64,000 nucleotides of DNA from Phascolomyces articulosus (lineage: Eukaryota; Mucoromycota; Mucoromycetes; Mucorales; Lichtheimiaceae), in the NCBI GenBank assembly GCA_025677815.1, contig JAIXMP010000026.1, positions 248,001 to 312,000 of the forward strand, written 5' to 3'. The notes below the pieces were generated by a model, which saw nothing but the letters and a program-made list of their open reading frames with translations, searched no databases and had not been told where the DNA came from. Below, one piece after another: positions 23,785-37,009 of the stretch. How positions within the stretch are numbered: the stretch's first letter is position 1; each line of letters begins with the position of its first letter. The position numbers and the translations under genes were made by a program.

Positions 23785-25988
23785 TCAATGCGTCTCTAAA
23801 TTATTGGTATCCAAATCCATTGCACCATAGCTTGTCGATACTACTTGTATTGATGATGGTTCAGTTTCTCCTACTTCAGAATCTGTATATTACAATAAAT
23901 TTCAAGTGATTGTTATCACCATAGGTCAGTTTGCTATAGCTTTGTTTTTTGTAATAACAATTTTATATGCTACCTTTTCTAATAATATTGGCTCTTCTTG
24001 TAAAAGAAGTCCTAGTGCTATCATTCGTTGGATGCCTATCTTCTTTTTCAAGTCCAAAGGATTGCATAGGTAAGGAAAATAAGAATGCCATCACTGAGAA
24101 AACAGCTGCGATCGTTGTCAATAATTTTTGAACTTGGCTGTATGACTGGACAACACCATCATATTGATCTTTTGGTAATGATATTGCGTAATTAATATCT
24201 TGAACAATTTTTTTATAATCATAATCTCCTGGGACATATTTCTTAAATAATCCTGGCAATAATGTATTCCATATAGCTCCTGCTAATGTGGATCCTATAC
24301 TAGCAGCGATCGATCCACCAATTTGTAGAAATGCTGTAATGATGGCTAAGTCTATATACAGAAATTAATATTATTAATTCACCTTGACAAAGCAAACCAT
24401 CCTCCTATTCATATCAGATAGTAAATCAAAAAAAAACCATCTCTATAAATCTCCATACCGTTATATTCAACACAACTTTGCACTGCCACCACAATAGGTA
24501 TATTCATCATTCCTGATCCCGACCCTGCCAAGGTTTGTGAAATAATAAGAAACGCATCGGAAGAGGTAGGTAATCGTGCAGGAATCATCAAAAGCACACC
24601 TAGCACCAAGACCATTGTACCGACCCAAATAAATGGACGCCAGACGGCATTTCGTTTCATTAAATATCCCACAATTAATTGAGCAATAATATAGCCAACA
24701 TTGTATCCTCTTTCCAAATACGTAGCTTCTTTCGCATTGATTTTTCGAGACACTTGTAAATAGGTTGCAAAATATTGCCAATTAGTGGCTGAGATAACAG
24801 TAACTGTAGAACATGACAATACACCAAAAATAGCCGTTCTGGATCGAAAACTAGGAGAAGTGGACCATGGTAAGATGGGATTGGTTGCAAATTTCGTTTC
24901 CCAAAGACTAAATAGAATCCATGCAATACAACCAGACATTAAAGTATTTATCGTCATGGCTATATAAGATATTATAATAATAGTTGAAACACTGGAATAG
25001 CTCTTTTTTGTTATTCTTTCTCTTCCACTACACCAAGTCTTGATTGTTTATTCTTACCACTTCCCCATCCACCCCATCGTGGTATCGCTAATACCAATGG
25101 AAATAGAGTCAAAGATAATGCGGCAATCAGTAATAAACTACCAATTAAATCAAGTTCATTTGTAATTCGAACGAGTCGTTGTCCAGAGGGGAAAAATGGA
25201 GGGTTGTGATCTGCTGCTTGCGTGGATTGATTTTGGTTCTTTTTTGCTTGTTTTAGTCGTACGTGCCACAGCCCAAACAATAAAGGCGAGCATGTTACAA
25301 ATAAAAGGATAGGCACCATGCCATACACCCAACGCCATTGATCACGATCCAAAAGTGCTTGAGCAACATAAGGTGCCACAAACAAACAAATCAATGCTGG
25401 TAAACTATATAATCCCTGAAATAATCCACGATTGATCACTGAAGTCATATCTAATCGTTTTTATAATAATTATGTACTTTAGTGAATGTCGTTTCTTCAT
25501 AATTCGCTTTTTCTATGAATCTTTTTTTTTAAAAAAAAAAAAACTTGCCTGCAATAACAATAGGTCCAAGTACTTGAGTACCAGATGAGCCTAAAGCGTA
25601 TATCACCTGACCTGCCTAATTTTGTTGTTTATTTAGAATTTATTGATGTTTTGTTTTTTAAATAGTTATGGTTTTATTATCATTACAAACTCACAACAAG
25701 TGTTTCATAATCGGGCGCCATAGCCATGATGATAAATGCAACGATATAAAGCAGAATAGCGACAGAATATGCTTCTGCTCTTCCTGTTTTATCGGCCACT
25801 TTGGAATAAATAGGTAGAAAAACAGTATGTAAAATAAAAGTAACTGTAGATAGAATACTTGATATATTATTGGCAGAAAGTGTGCTTGTTACGGCAGGAA
25901 TGATAGTAGCAACCATGGTTGCTTCCCAATCAATGGTCCATGAAAGTAATACTAGACTTTAAAAAAAAGGTATTTATTTGGAATGATG

Positions 25989-26033
<45 letters not shown>

Positions 26034-26192
26034 CGAATCAATCAGTCTGATCAAAGTCTCAAGAAAAAGAAAAATAATGCTGTGTTTTTTGTTTCCATAC
26101 CCAACAAAAATACATAGGGTATCTGTTTTTGATACGATATTCCTTAATTTGGAGACTTTTCCAACATCATCCTCTTGGTTGGATAATACCAT
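23785..26192 (-). CDS. MFS siderophore-iron transporter (SIT/ARN family)
   Basis: Membrane permease, probably importing ferric siderophores with protons. Seven exons add up to 590 residues: 26114-26192, 25695-25951, 25549-25615, 25058-25450, 24459-24959, 23974-24351 and 23785-23882. Family signatures are present: the loop after TM2 (IYSKVADKTGRAEAY), QVIYALGSSGTQVLGPIVIADMT, the QWRWVYG block, SIAASIGSTLAGAIW near the C terminus, and the extracellular loop with YDYKKIVQDINYAISLP. About 12-14 hydrophobic segments are visible. The intron at 25451-25548 has a GC donor (AG/GCAAGT). The first intron contains a (TAA)n run, and the first exon junction leaves TM1 short, so the N terminus is the least certain part. 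The gene lies 287 bases upstream of the securin-like gene on the same strand. Confidence 0.85.
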
Positions 26193-29100
26193 GCTATTAT
26201 TCGGTTTTCTTTTTGTTTATAAAAAATTGAATAGAGGTTGGTATATACGCGACGTAGAAAAAAAATAGAAGAATAAAGAAGGATAGAATGTTTCATTTTC
26301 ACTGGTGAGTTGATTTGAAAGATTTACTCAACAGCCAGAGGTGGGAGGATGATGTGGTTCATCTGATAAAAGGGGAAGTGGAAAACTATGTCTCACATAC
26401 TACAAAATTGTTTGTGTAACTGACTGCATTGTAGTTCAAGTAAATTCGACAAGCATAGAGAAGTGACACCTTCTTACTTTGATGGATATTATAAAAAATT
26501 GGTGACTGAAATAAATTGAAAATAATATTTATCAATGCACCACTTCTATAGTATTTGAAGAGTTTGGAGTTATTTTTTATTATACTTCTACTGCGCAAAC
26601 CATCATATTTAATTTTTGGGCTCATGACAATAAAAACGATGTTATATAAAGTGCACATGTAGGACAGATGATGTGATTCTACCACATAAAATGGAAACAA
26701 GGGATGTATAATATATATGCACTCTATTATGTTTTTTTAAATCTTGATTTACAATAACAATGCACAGTATAATATATATTATAATATGTTTTTTTTGTAC
26801 AACAATGATGACTATCCCAATAAAGGGTCCCCAAAGTTATGTTTTAGGTAGAAGGATGACAAAAAGTACCATGAGAACTAAAAAAGAAAGCCATGAAGGT
26901 ATTCATATCATTATATATTCACGTTATTTAATAGTATGATTTACTAATCTTCGTACTGCTGGCTACTCTATATATATTAAAATAATATAATATAATTATG
27001 GTAAACTACGATGACGCTACTACTACTTAGCTACGTTTTTTCATTACCCAACAGGATAATCCTCTCGCTTGGGAGAATGAGTGCATCAAATATCTGTTGA
27101 TTCGCGCTATTGCTTACTAGTATAATATTACACTCTCCATTGATAGTAATGGGATGGTGGTATATATACATTTTTCTGGTTCTTCTGGAAACGTTGAAAA
27201 AAAAATAGATGTGTGTGTTCTCGCATTCTCATACTTGTCTCATGTATGCTTCTAGCTTTTGAGTTTTTTATCTACCAAATGGATGGATGTTTTCTCCAAG
27301 CTGAATGGATAGCTCTGACCGATTACCTTTTTTATACATGCCACAAGTGCTTGCTGCTGCTGACTATAGTATATCATAGAAAAAGAATTATCTTGTCGAT
27401 ATATTCAAGGTAAAATTTGATCATTTCCATGTAGTATTGACACGTACTGTTTCAAGTCAACAATATAAAGAATAGACACACACCCAAAGGTCCAAAAAAA
27501 AAAAATCAAGTGGTTGAAGATTGGGAAAGGTGACCAATGGAATCCTGAATGAGGTTTTTGGAATGCACAAATTTGAATATTAGTCATTGAGCTGGCGAGT
27601 ACATTGATCAAATAGTTATTGATCAATAAATCATTGTATTGTTTCCTTGATCGTGTATATATAGTTTTTATTAAAAGGAAAAAGGAACTTGTCAAAAGGA
27701 AAATGTGTGTTCTTGTTTCTTACGTATATAATAATAGAAGTATAGTCATAAAGCACAAACAGTGGTTAATAACTTTTTATATGAGATATAACCCTTGCTT
27801 GATTCATATGTGTCAAGCGTTTTTGACAATCGTTTTTATACCATTGTTACGTTGTCGTAATATCAAATTTCAGATATAATAAAGTTTGAGGATTACTAAA
27901 AAAAGACATATAAAACGATCATCCTTTTTCATAAATCGCAATGTACATCACGATGGATTAACTTAAACAAAGCATAATATATGGCAACGTATTCTTTATT
28001 TTATTGGTATGATCTGTGCATCTAGAAGAATTCCGAAGCAGTCGGTCAGGATATATAACAACATAAAAAAAAGGCAGACACTTTAATACAGTAGTAAATG
28101 TTGAAGATCAATTTATTAAAGGATAAACAATAAAGCGTTTTATTTTACATGAAGAAACTAAACTAATTGGTTTTTTTTTATCATTTCTTATATATTATTA
28201 AAAAAAACCGGCCACGACAGTACTCATCGCCTCCTCGTGCCTCAACCAACACACTTGCCCAGACTTGCCAGGACATCATCATCTTACACTTATGAAAAAG
28301 CAGTGGCGCCATACTTATTCACAAGTGTAAGATGATAATGCCAAGGCGCACCCAAGACTGTCAACCCCTCCAGTTGTACAATCGTGGAATGATGAACCTG
28401 GGATTATGATGACCTACGCTATGCTTTCATCATCTGGGAACATCCGAAAGCAACCCTATTGTAATAATCAGTCTGGAAAAATTTCTTCCAACCTGAAGTT
28501 ACGTGATGAGCGTGTGACCTAATGAAAAAAAAAAAAGAGAGAAAGGAAAACAGCAGGTCTTTTTATACTTTCTTTTTATTCCCCATTGAATATCCGATTG
28601 GGTAACTTGCTTATGGAGCAGTCTTTATTTTCCTTTCTCCTACTTTCTATATGCTTGTAAGCGTGTATAAGCCATATGAGTAAAAAAAAAAGTAATTGAA
28701 GTGCATGTCAAAAAAAAAAAAGACGTTCATCCCCATGGAAATTTTTATACAGGTTAAAGTGGTACCTAGTTCACTCCGTAACCAAGCTTATTTTTTGTTT
28801 CACCTGGTCACAAACTAAGGATCTGCATCAAGACATATATCTCCGTAGCGCCGATTTATTATCTGCTAAGGGATCTAAGGTTATTTATCATGGTATGGGG
28901 TAGTTTTTTTTATTCTAGCACAATCAATCAGATGAACATAGGACAATAGGCTTTTTGACAGTAATATGTAGGTAGAATCTTTCTTCTATGGGCAAACCAG
29001 CTTATGTTTTAGTATGACAGGCGACATGTTCCATTGACTACTACAGGACACCAACCAATGAAATAATGCAATACATTTCATCAAAATGTTCAGTTTTATG

Positions 29101-30400
29101 CAGTTATTATTTTTATAGACGAGTGGTATAGATCGATCTCCATCTTTTGGTTAAAGTTTCCTTGATTGTGAGTCGTTCACAACACCATACGTACTCAAAT
29201 TCCTTATCCAAAAAACCTTGAAACGATGGGTTGGTGACAGTAATAAGGTGGCTTTCAATTTCTAAAATAATTCATACCCAATAAACAAGATATTGCTGAA
29301 TTTCGACTGGACTTCTATCCATTTTGTATATGGAGAAGGTGAGAACTGTAGGGAATAAACCAAGTTATCAAAAGCCCAGCTATCCTTCCATGAGACTGAT
29401 GAATATTTAAATATTTCACAAGGAAAACGAATTATCCCCGGAAGAACAAACATGCAAAATGACTTTTCGCTTTGGATTGTATATGCATCCGGATGACGCG
29501 ATACGCAAGAAAATGCTTAACTATCGCACATGTGTTTTTTCTGGAACATGATATTTCTATAAATACCAAATAAATGAATATGAACACGCATTCCATAGGT
29601 GATTTTAGTTTTAGTACTGCAAAATGAAAATATTATATAAGTATACGTATGAAAGAAAGCGGTCAATCTTTTATTCATGTTCGTCAGCAATAAACACTTT
29701 TTTTCCTATTATATAGTGTATATATTACAACTGGTCGGTGGTATCTCTCTCTTTTTTTTATTGGTGTAAAATATTGAGACTGTAATAAACTTAGGGTCTG
29801 TATTAGTATGTTTTAATAACTACTGACAATATTTTATTTTTGAAGTAGTTCCCTGGGAATTATGATTATTTTAGATATGTAACAGAATAAATGTATGCTA
29901 CTTAAAATTAACATCCATGCATTCTGGCTCTCTGTTCTTCTATGATTAAGATTTATACAGGATTATTATTATAGTAATATAATGACAAATTCTCTATCTT
30001 TGTTTGCTAGTAATGGCACTCGTCAATGAGTTCTTATGTGTACAGATGCACACATAGCACTTGATAAATATATACTTAATTCCTCTTCTCCTTCCTTTCT
30101 TTTTATTTTGTATATACTTTTTTTTCTTTTATCTTATTGAAGTATACTATTGACATAGATGCTATATATCATATTCATCGTACATTTAGTTTACTCTCAA
30201 TAAATATGGTATTATACGATTTATATATCATGAAATAACTGATAGTACTGTCATAGATACGATATCATTGACTAAAAATAAGATCAACCTGCCTATTTGC
30301 GACATTTATGATTCAAAGGGATACTCGCTTTGCATCATGTAATAACGTAATGATTCAAATTCCGAATTTATACACTCAATTCACCCCAGGCGCACGAATC
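26193..30400. other. Gene-poor region left of the transposon
   Basis: No complete gene. A less AT-rich island at about 28200-28510 contains a short inverted repeat. On the minus strand around 29105-29455, two adjoining frames read like eroded coding sequence (one includes SHLITVTNPSFQGFLDKEF), but exon phases do not join and the family is not recognised. Confidence 0.4.
28278..28336. repeat. 14-bp perfect inverted repeat in a less AT-rich island
   Basis: ATCATCTTACACTT at 28278-28291 is the reverse complement of 28323-28336, with a 31-base loop. The surrounding 300 bases are less AT-rich than their neighbours. Confidence 0.6.
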
Positions 30401-30502
30401 ACGCACCAAATTGGGCTCAGAAAGGCGCTTAGGATACCAATCTGCTAAGAATTCACTGCTTAAAAATGCACTATTGATGAAGTCTTAACTTTCATAGCCC
30501 GC
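30401..30502 (+). repeat. Left terminal inverted repeat
   Basis: Begins ACGCACCAAATTGGGCTC and ends TTTCATAGCCCGC. It is the reverse complement of 36838-36939 apart from one A/G difference. Confidence 0.9.
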
Positions 30503-30579
30503 TTAATGACTGGCGACACGCCGCAGGACCACAAAACAGTTACTTTTCCTACTTTTTTTTTTTTTTTAATTATTGCACT

Positions 30580-32040
30580 ATGGAATCTACTACTGCATCT
30601 ACCGACCAACATCGTCCTATTACTCCAAAGCCCTTTAGAAAGTTAAGCCCTTGGAATTTATTTATACATCTTGTGTTTAAGGGTACTGACGAAGAACGCA
30701 GAGGTTAGGACGAATATAATTTTGAATCTATATGATAATGAATGTGCTTATTAGTCTGTTTAGAATGGAGTGCTTTGATTCAGGTTTCGGATCCCATTTC
30801 AGGTGCGACTGATAAGGAGATTTCAACGGCATATAAGAAAGTTAAAGAAGATAAAGCATTGATGGAAAAATTGGATAAAAAGCTAGCAATCATCAACAAT
30901 CCAGTAGCTCCTACATGCGAGGAAAAGAGGAAAGAAATTATAGAAAAATGGATGAAGGATATTGTTTCTCGGGTGGACATGATGACAAAATTGTTTGATT
31001 TTGATATTACATTGTTAATATCTCCTCAACGCGAAGAGGATTGGCAAGCTGAAGTAGCTCGAAGTACAACCAGTAAGTTATTTTATGGATTATATATGGA
31101 TAAGTTGGATACTAACTAGATGAAGTATATAGAATCTTCGGATTATTCCATAAGAAAAATGGGTGGAATTGACGAGTTTGTGAAAGGATGTAAAGGTACG
31201 TATGGTTATTGAACACGCTGAAAACTATAAAGTTAGGTAAACATTGCTATATTATTATATTCAACGTTATTGTAGAATTCTCGAAAGATTCTATCCTGAG
31301 AGATCCAGGTGTGTTTATGGTTTTTATATTCATATATTAGAAATAAATATTTGTGAATTAACTAGTAATTGGGCAATAAATTTTGTTTAAAATTATATCA
31401 TATCATATTTTACATATCAGATATCGAGGAGAATGTGAATTCAATGGAGGAGGAGGGTGGGGATGAAGATAGGAATCAAGCATCTTCTGTGGGATACGTG
31501 AGGCCCTCACAAAAAAGAAGAGCTTCTGTATCAAATTACTTTAAGAAAGAAATGTGTGAATATCATAATTATGTATATATGTGGTTAAATTGACGTGAGT
31601 TCATTGATTGCATGGTATCTTGTATTTTTTTAGTAGAAGCCGCCGGCCAGAAAACCGACTGGACACGGTTTTCCTGGAAGAAATTTAAACGGACGATTGT
31701 TGGATGTAAAGGTGATGGAAGTGATATCGTAAGCTATGTTAATAAAACCGACGGTGTGGAGATTGTGGGCTTTGATTTTGGGGTCGACAATGCAATAGCT
31801 GTAAATCCACAGAAGCTTAGTAACGACATGTTTCAAAAGCTCGAAACAGCAGTTAATGACAGCATTGATGTAGCTAATGAACATAAGAAAGTTAGAATTA
31901 TTAAGATTGCCGACCATGGTTAGTTGAATTAAATTATTTAGACTATACATTATAGTTATTAATATGAATACTATATTTATACGTATATAGTACAAGACGA
32001 ATCTGCGAGCCCAGTTACCAACAATAATAACGATGGGTGA
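30580..32040 (+). CDS. Transposon-borne accessory protein, function unknown
   Basis: Seven exons join cleanly to 331 residues: 30580-30703, 30764-31072, 31133-31195, 31276-31308, 31421-31555, 31637-31918 and 31991-32040. All six introns are phase 1. The start ATG lies 78 bases inside the left inverted repeat. The second exon encodes a charged, helical stretch rich in Lys and Glu (about residues 57-110) with WMKDIVSRVDMMTKLFDFD. The middle has an acidic segment followed by basic KKRRASV, a possible nuclear signal. The sixth exon encodes a compact domain with TDWTRFSWKKFKRTIVGCKGD, then VEIVGFDFGVDNAIAVNP. No Cys/His zinc motif, P-loop or DDE residues were seen. It has no break while the neighbouring transposase has several. 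I do not recognise the family; a DNA-binding or regulatory role in transposition is only a guess. The acceptor of exon 6 could also be three bases upstream. Confidence 0.65.
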
Positions 32041-32373
32041 TGATTACGTTAATAAATTAAAAATGTTTTTTTTTTCCAATTATAATTAAATCATTATAGA
32101 AATAAGTTATTGGTATATATCTAATATTGGGAATAAAGGGATGAAGTTATAAAGTATAGTATTATTCAAACAATTTTGCACGAGGATACTTGCTTATTTC
32201 ACTGAATAACAACGTGAAGCTACAATGACAATGATAATAGCAATACATTGTATTAGCAGAAATTATCAAAACTAAATTAATTTATACAGAAATACTTGAA
32301 GTTACTTTATCTTTTTTTACACTCTCTTTCTCTGTCTTCGGCATTTATTTATTTTTTATATACTACTTCTACT

Positions 32374-35300
32374 ATGGGTAAACAAGGACGTACAATCGTT
32401 CGTAGACGGAAACAGCCAGAACGCCCTCCATCATCCATTGAATCTAATCAGCGTAATCAACAGCCACAACAACAACAACAACAACAACAACAACAGGGGA
32501 ATGGTATAGTAAGCGAGCGTGAAGACAGTGAGCAACCTGACCAGCACGATACCAGGAATTTAAAAAGACCAAGATTGGACAGAAATACTATTGGTATTAT
32601 TGTATTAAGAAGACTTGCTGCATTTTAATAAACTATTATATTTATGAGTATTATTATAAATTATATAATAGAAGAAAGCACCATAGGCAATATTGGGCAA
32701 AATAGAAATATAATAAGTGATACTTATCAATCTCCAAACGGTAATGGCACTTGAATAAGTAAAATAATACATATCAAGAATAAGTATAATTATTAATGCA
32801 CTGTGTGGTTACTGTATCTTTAGCAATTCCTCACAATCGCATTGTTGCACCCAATGATTCTTCTGAAGATGCAGAAGTTGTTCGTCCACATGGTTCTGTT
32901 ATCCCTGATATCCGTGTCCAACACCCTCAGCAAAATTCTAAATCTTACGCAGAAAGATCAAAGGAAACAGAAAAAAAATGGAATGAGTTGCTCGAGGATC
33001 TCCAAAAGCAATTTAAAAATTGCTATAATGATGGAGGACCTAAGTGTACAGATTTAGTAGAGCCGGTAACTGCTGCTTTAAAATTTTGTGAATGTCGTGA
33101 AAAAGAAGCGTACAAAAGAGATATTATTTGCTTTTTTTACACGGGTAAGAGTGTATTATTCGTTTTCACTATACCTATTATATATAATAACGTTATAAAA
33201 ATTCATTTTACTGTTTAATATTACGTCGTTATTTACCGTTTTAAATATGACATATTAAAAACAGGAGTCAAAAAAATCAGCTTCACATGCTGTAAGTGTG
33301 AAGAGATTCCAGTTACACTTCTACGCCACTCTCTTATTACCTCCTCTCCCTTTGAACCAAAGATTGCATTTCATTTGCCACTTATTGAATGGTATTCATT
33401 GCTACGTGCCGAGGGCCAATTATCATGTCAAGCATTTTCTTTTGCTTTTACCACTTTACATAAATCCAAGGTTCTTATTATCAAATCATTGTCAAATAAT
33501 AATTCAATATCTTCTAATACTCATAAAAATACTTATCTCTATAATTGAATATGAATTATCACAACAATAGATAATTAAATCTGATACTTTGAGGAAGGCC
33601 CTTGGAAATGTCTTCTTTGTTTATGAAAAAATAGTGGAGACAGTCGATCAACAGTTACTACAATACGAATTGAATGAAATCCCCCAGGAAGAGAGATCGG
33701 CGTGCCCTGCGTGTCCAACAAAAAGAGATGCAGCAGAGAAAACAAGGTGGAAGCTAGAAATACAATAACTTGGTTTTTCAATTATTTGTGCTATTATATT
33801 ATAAAAGTAAGAAAATGCCCCTACTTATTATATATAACTGCTATTTATATATTAATAGGGTCCTATATGTCAGTTGCCATTGATGGGAATCAGCAACTAC
33901 GTCGGCTAAAAAGAAATGAGCAAGATAAAGAAAAAGCTTCTTGCTCATTGTATTTTTAAAGCGGATGAATATCAAAACGCTTTTGGTGAAAACGTCGTGG
34001 AAACACAAATGCCATCAAATAATGATGACGATATCGTATGCACAAGTAATTTCGATGTTGCAAATAAAAAGCTTACAAGCTATCAATAAGCCTCGTTTCC
34101 ATGAAACTGGTGTTGTCGGATGCGTTTGTAAACACGATATTGCCTTGGAATTCACAACTATGTATCAATCTGGAGAAGGGTATTTACAAAATATATACAC
34201 AGTTTTACTTTTATAATATGTTGTATAAATATTATGTTAATTAGACTAAAACAAGTATATTATTTATTTATATACATGGGTACATGGGATACCGATACTA
34301 ATAATGATTTCCTGCTACTTTATATTTACAAGATTTAAATATCCTCTGGCATTAGTCAAAGTCATGACCGAAAAATACGGCAATAAAATACATGTTTACT
34401 ATGATATTGCTTGTAGATTCAAACACGCGCTTTCTGTATGAATCAACTTTATATATTAATTTGCTACTTTAAATATTAGTTGTTGCTCTTAATATAATAT
34501 AATAGTTTCTTATGTGTTCCGAACTGCTTGCCGCTTTTTTTTCATATATATATATATAGGTATATTTTCCTGAACTAAAAAGATCCGGATCGAAGACGGC
34601 TATAGGAGTATTCCACTCAATTGGTCATTCCATGAGCTGCCAAGTACCTATTATAATCATTTTTTAGTTAGCAAATTGCTTAATCATCATACGCTGTTGT
34701 TAGAAAGTTAAAAATTAAATCTTTTTTTATTTATTTAAAATTTAAAAGGTTTATAACAATCCTCGATTTATCGAATATATGGGCCTTGTTGATGGTGAAC
34801 AATGCGAAAGGGTACCTATATTGTTCATTATTATATAAAAATATATTGTTTCACTTTCAAATTAATAATACATACTAATTAAAATCCATAGGTATGGTCC
34901 TATCTAGGGAAATTTGTCAGTATCACCAGACAAATGTCTGCTGAAAGACGTATGCTGACTTTATCACATGCAATTACACATTATAACAAAAAACATTTGT
35001 TTAATATTCGTAAGATATCAATTTTTTTTATTATAAATATGAATATATTTAAGATAATGATATTATTTAACTTTCTACTTGTTTATATAATAATTATAAT
35101 ATAATGATCATTAGCTAACACAATACGGCGACGATGGTTGAAGGCTAAGAAAATGATTGAAGATGCAAATAAAATTATTGGCGCATATGATCCATCTCTT
35201 CTTACAGATAATGGTAAAAAAATTAAAGGAAAAATGGGAGGAATTCGTCAAAGAAGTAACCTTTGATCCCGGCAGTAATACAAATACAGCAATAAGCGAA

Positions 35301-36552
35301 GAGGCCAAGAAAATACAGTATGCAAACGAACTGCATAATTTTTATAAAAATCAAACTAGGTATGTATTCCTGGCCATAAATAATATTTAATAGTTAGTAA
35401 TTCTATTAAAGATAATGCCATTTGATTTGGTTTGTGTATTACTTAAAAAAATGATCCGCATCTTGTTTACATTATAAAACCTTTAGCCAACAAAAAACGA
35501 ACATAGTTGAAAGCTTGGAGCGAGCTCTTAAGGCTGATGGAATTATAGAAATACGTTGGGGAGATGGTTCTGAAAATTACAAGAATTATTATCGAATGGG
35601 TCAAGAACGCTTACTTGAGAAAGAAAAAGCTCACCTTAAAGCTGTAATTGTTGGCAGAACGTTGCTACAGGACCAGTTATATCATACTACGAAACTTGGT
35701 ACGCTAATATCACTTGCTCTTCATCACGTAATGGGAATATAAAAGGATAGATTTGTGAATTAAATTATATATTATTATAGGCCATAAAGCTAGCAAGAAA
35801 CTCAAATCATCAATTACCAATGTCAGAACTACTGCTATGCCCATTTTAAAGAGATATAATGATATCTGTAAAAACTTGAAAGATATGAAGATGTTCGCAG
35901 TTACAAAGATATTTGTAACTTGAAAAGTGATTTCTGGGACTTCGAAGTTGACACAGTTACATTTCGCGTGCTTCGAGAGCATATGAATAAAAAACGTGCT
36001 CAAGAAGAAATAGATATAATTAAGGTACTGTATATTTCATATTGTTTAGTATTATATACTTGGTATATAATAGGTATAGTCAATGTATAAACTAACCTTT
36101 GATTATTTAGATTGAAGAAATCCGTGTAAAAAGATATGCGATCGGCAGTGTCAGGCATTGGAAACAGCCGTAAAAAAATTCCATAGGCAAGAAGGAACGA
36201 AGGTTTATTATACTACCGTTTATTAGATGCTGAAGACTTTTACTTGAGAGTATATGGTTATCATTATAACCGAGGTGAATCTTTTTATCCTGGTGAGACA
36301 CATTTATATGAAGCTTTTGATGGTGTTGATGATAATTTGGAAGGTGTAAATAATTATAATGAAGGAACTGAAGATGAGGATAATATCAATGATGAAGATA
36401 GTGGAGCTGACGAAACCGAGAGCCAGGATGATGTTCAAGTAGATAGGGTTGCAGTGGACCGTTTATACGAAGAAATTGAGAATGAGGAGGAGAAGGATGA
36501 TGAAGAAGAGAACGAAGAAAATGTTGATGTTAATGCTGATATATGTTTTTAA
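32374..36552 (+). pseudogene. KDZ-superfamily transposase, disrupted
   Basis: Many-exon DDE transposase. The N terminus (ATG at 32374) is basic with a Gln run. The cysteine-cluster region follows: FTCCKCEEIP near 33280, FHLPLIEWYSLLRAEG near 33370, and CPACP near 33700. The RNase H-type core has the first Asp in VAIDGNQQL (33882-33884), GVVGCVCKHD near 34120, the second Asp in YYDIACRFKH (34403-34405), then GHSMSCQ, and the catalytic Glu in VDGEQCERVWSYLG (34797-34799). This order fits KDZ transposases. The tail (36244-36552) is very acidic. The reading frame is broken at several points: the T run at 33953-33957, A runs at 34066-34070, 35216-35222 and 35870-35874, and again near 36140-36240 where stops also occur. 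A phase mismatch near 33750 is unresolved. All three catalytic residues remain. Confidence 0.8.
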
Positions 36553-36837
36553 ATAGGGATCCCTATGCTCATGTATATACATTATTTATTATTCGTATGC
36601 CCTTTTATTTTTTTTCCTGTACTTGCACTTGCTTATGTTTATTTTAGTCTTTTTTATGCATTTTATACATTTTTATATGTAGTTTGTCTTTTAATATGTA
36701 TGTTTATATAACTATCCCTGCTTCATACCCTATATATTTTTCTAAATGTAATTGTTTTATTATATATTACAGTCATTAGTAGCATACATGGAAGTTTAGT
36801 TTAATAGTTGCAAATCAAAAAATTAACCACAGGTTGG

Positions 36838-36939
36838 GCGGGCTATGAAAGTTAAGACTTCATCAACAGTGCATTTTTAAGCAGTGAATTCTTAGCAGAT
36901 TGGTATCCTAAGCGCCTTTCTGAGCCCAATTTGGTGCGT
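36838..36939 (-). repeat. Right terminal inverted repeat
   Basis: Reverse complement of 30401-30502 with one mismatch over 102 bases. Confidence 0.9.
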
Positions 36940-37009
36940 AACTCAGAAGCCTAAGGTGTTTTTTTTGCTGTTCTAATGGAAAGAAAAACCAAAACTAGTC
37001 TTTGTATTT

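Larger units (their letters stand above)
30401..36939 (+). mobile_element. KDZ-type DNA transposon with 102-bp terminal inverted repeats
   Basis: The ends are inverted repeats of 102 bp (30401-30502 and 36838-36939) that differ at one position in my reading. Weaker similarity continues about 15-20 bp further out. Between them lie two plus-strand genes: an intact gene of unknown function (30580-32040) and a broken transposase with the cysteine-cluster and DDE motifs of the Kyakuja-Dileera-Zisupton (KDZ) superfamily. No target-site duplication was recognised, so the exact boundaries are uncertain. The near-identical repeats suggest a recent insertion, yet the transposase is damaged. Confidence 0.8.

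Noticed and set aside
25974..26034. Poly-Leu extension in the transporter's N-terminal frame
   Set aside because: It is a (TAA)n microsatellite within the first intron; splicing 26113 to 25952 keeps the phase.
36940..37009. Target-site duplication of the KDZ element
   Set aside because: Compared flanks of both ends; no convincing direct repeat was found, so none is claimed.
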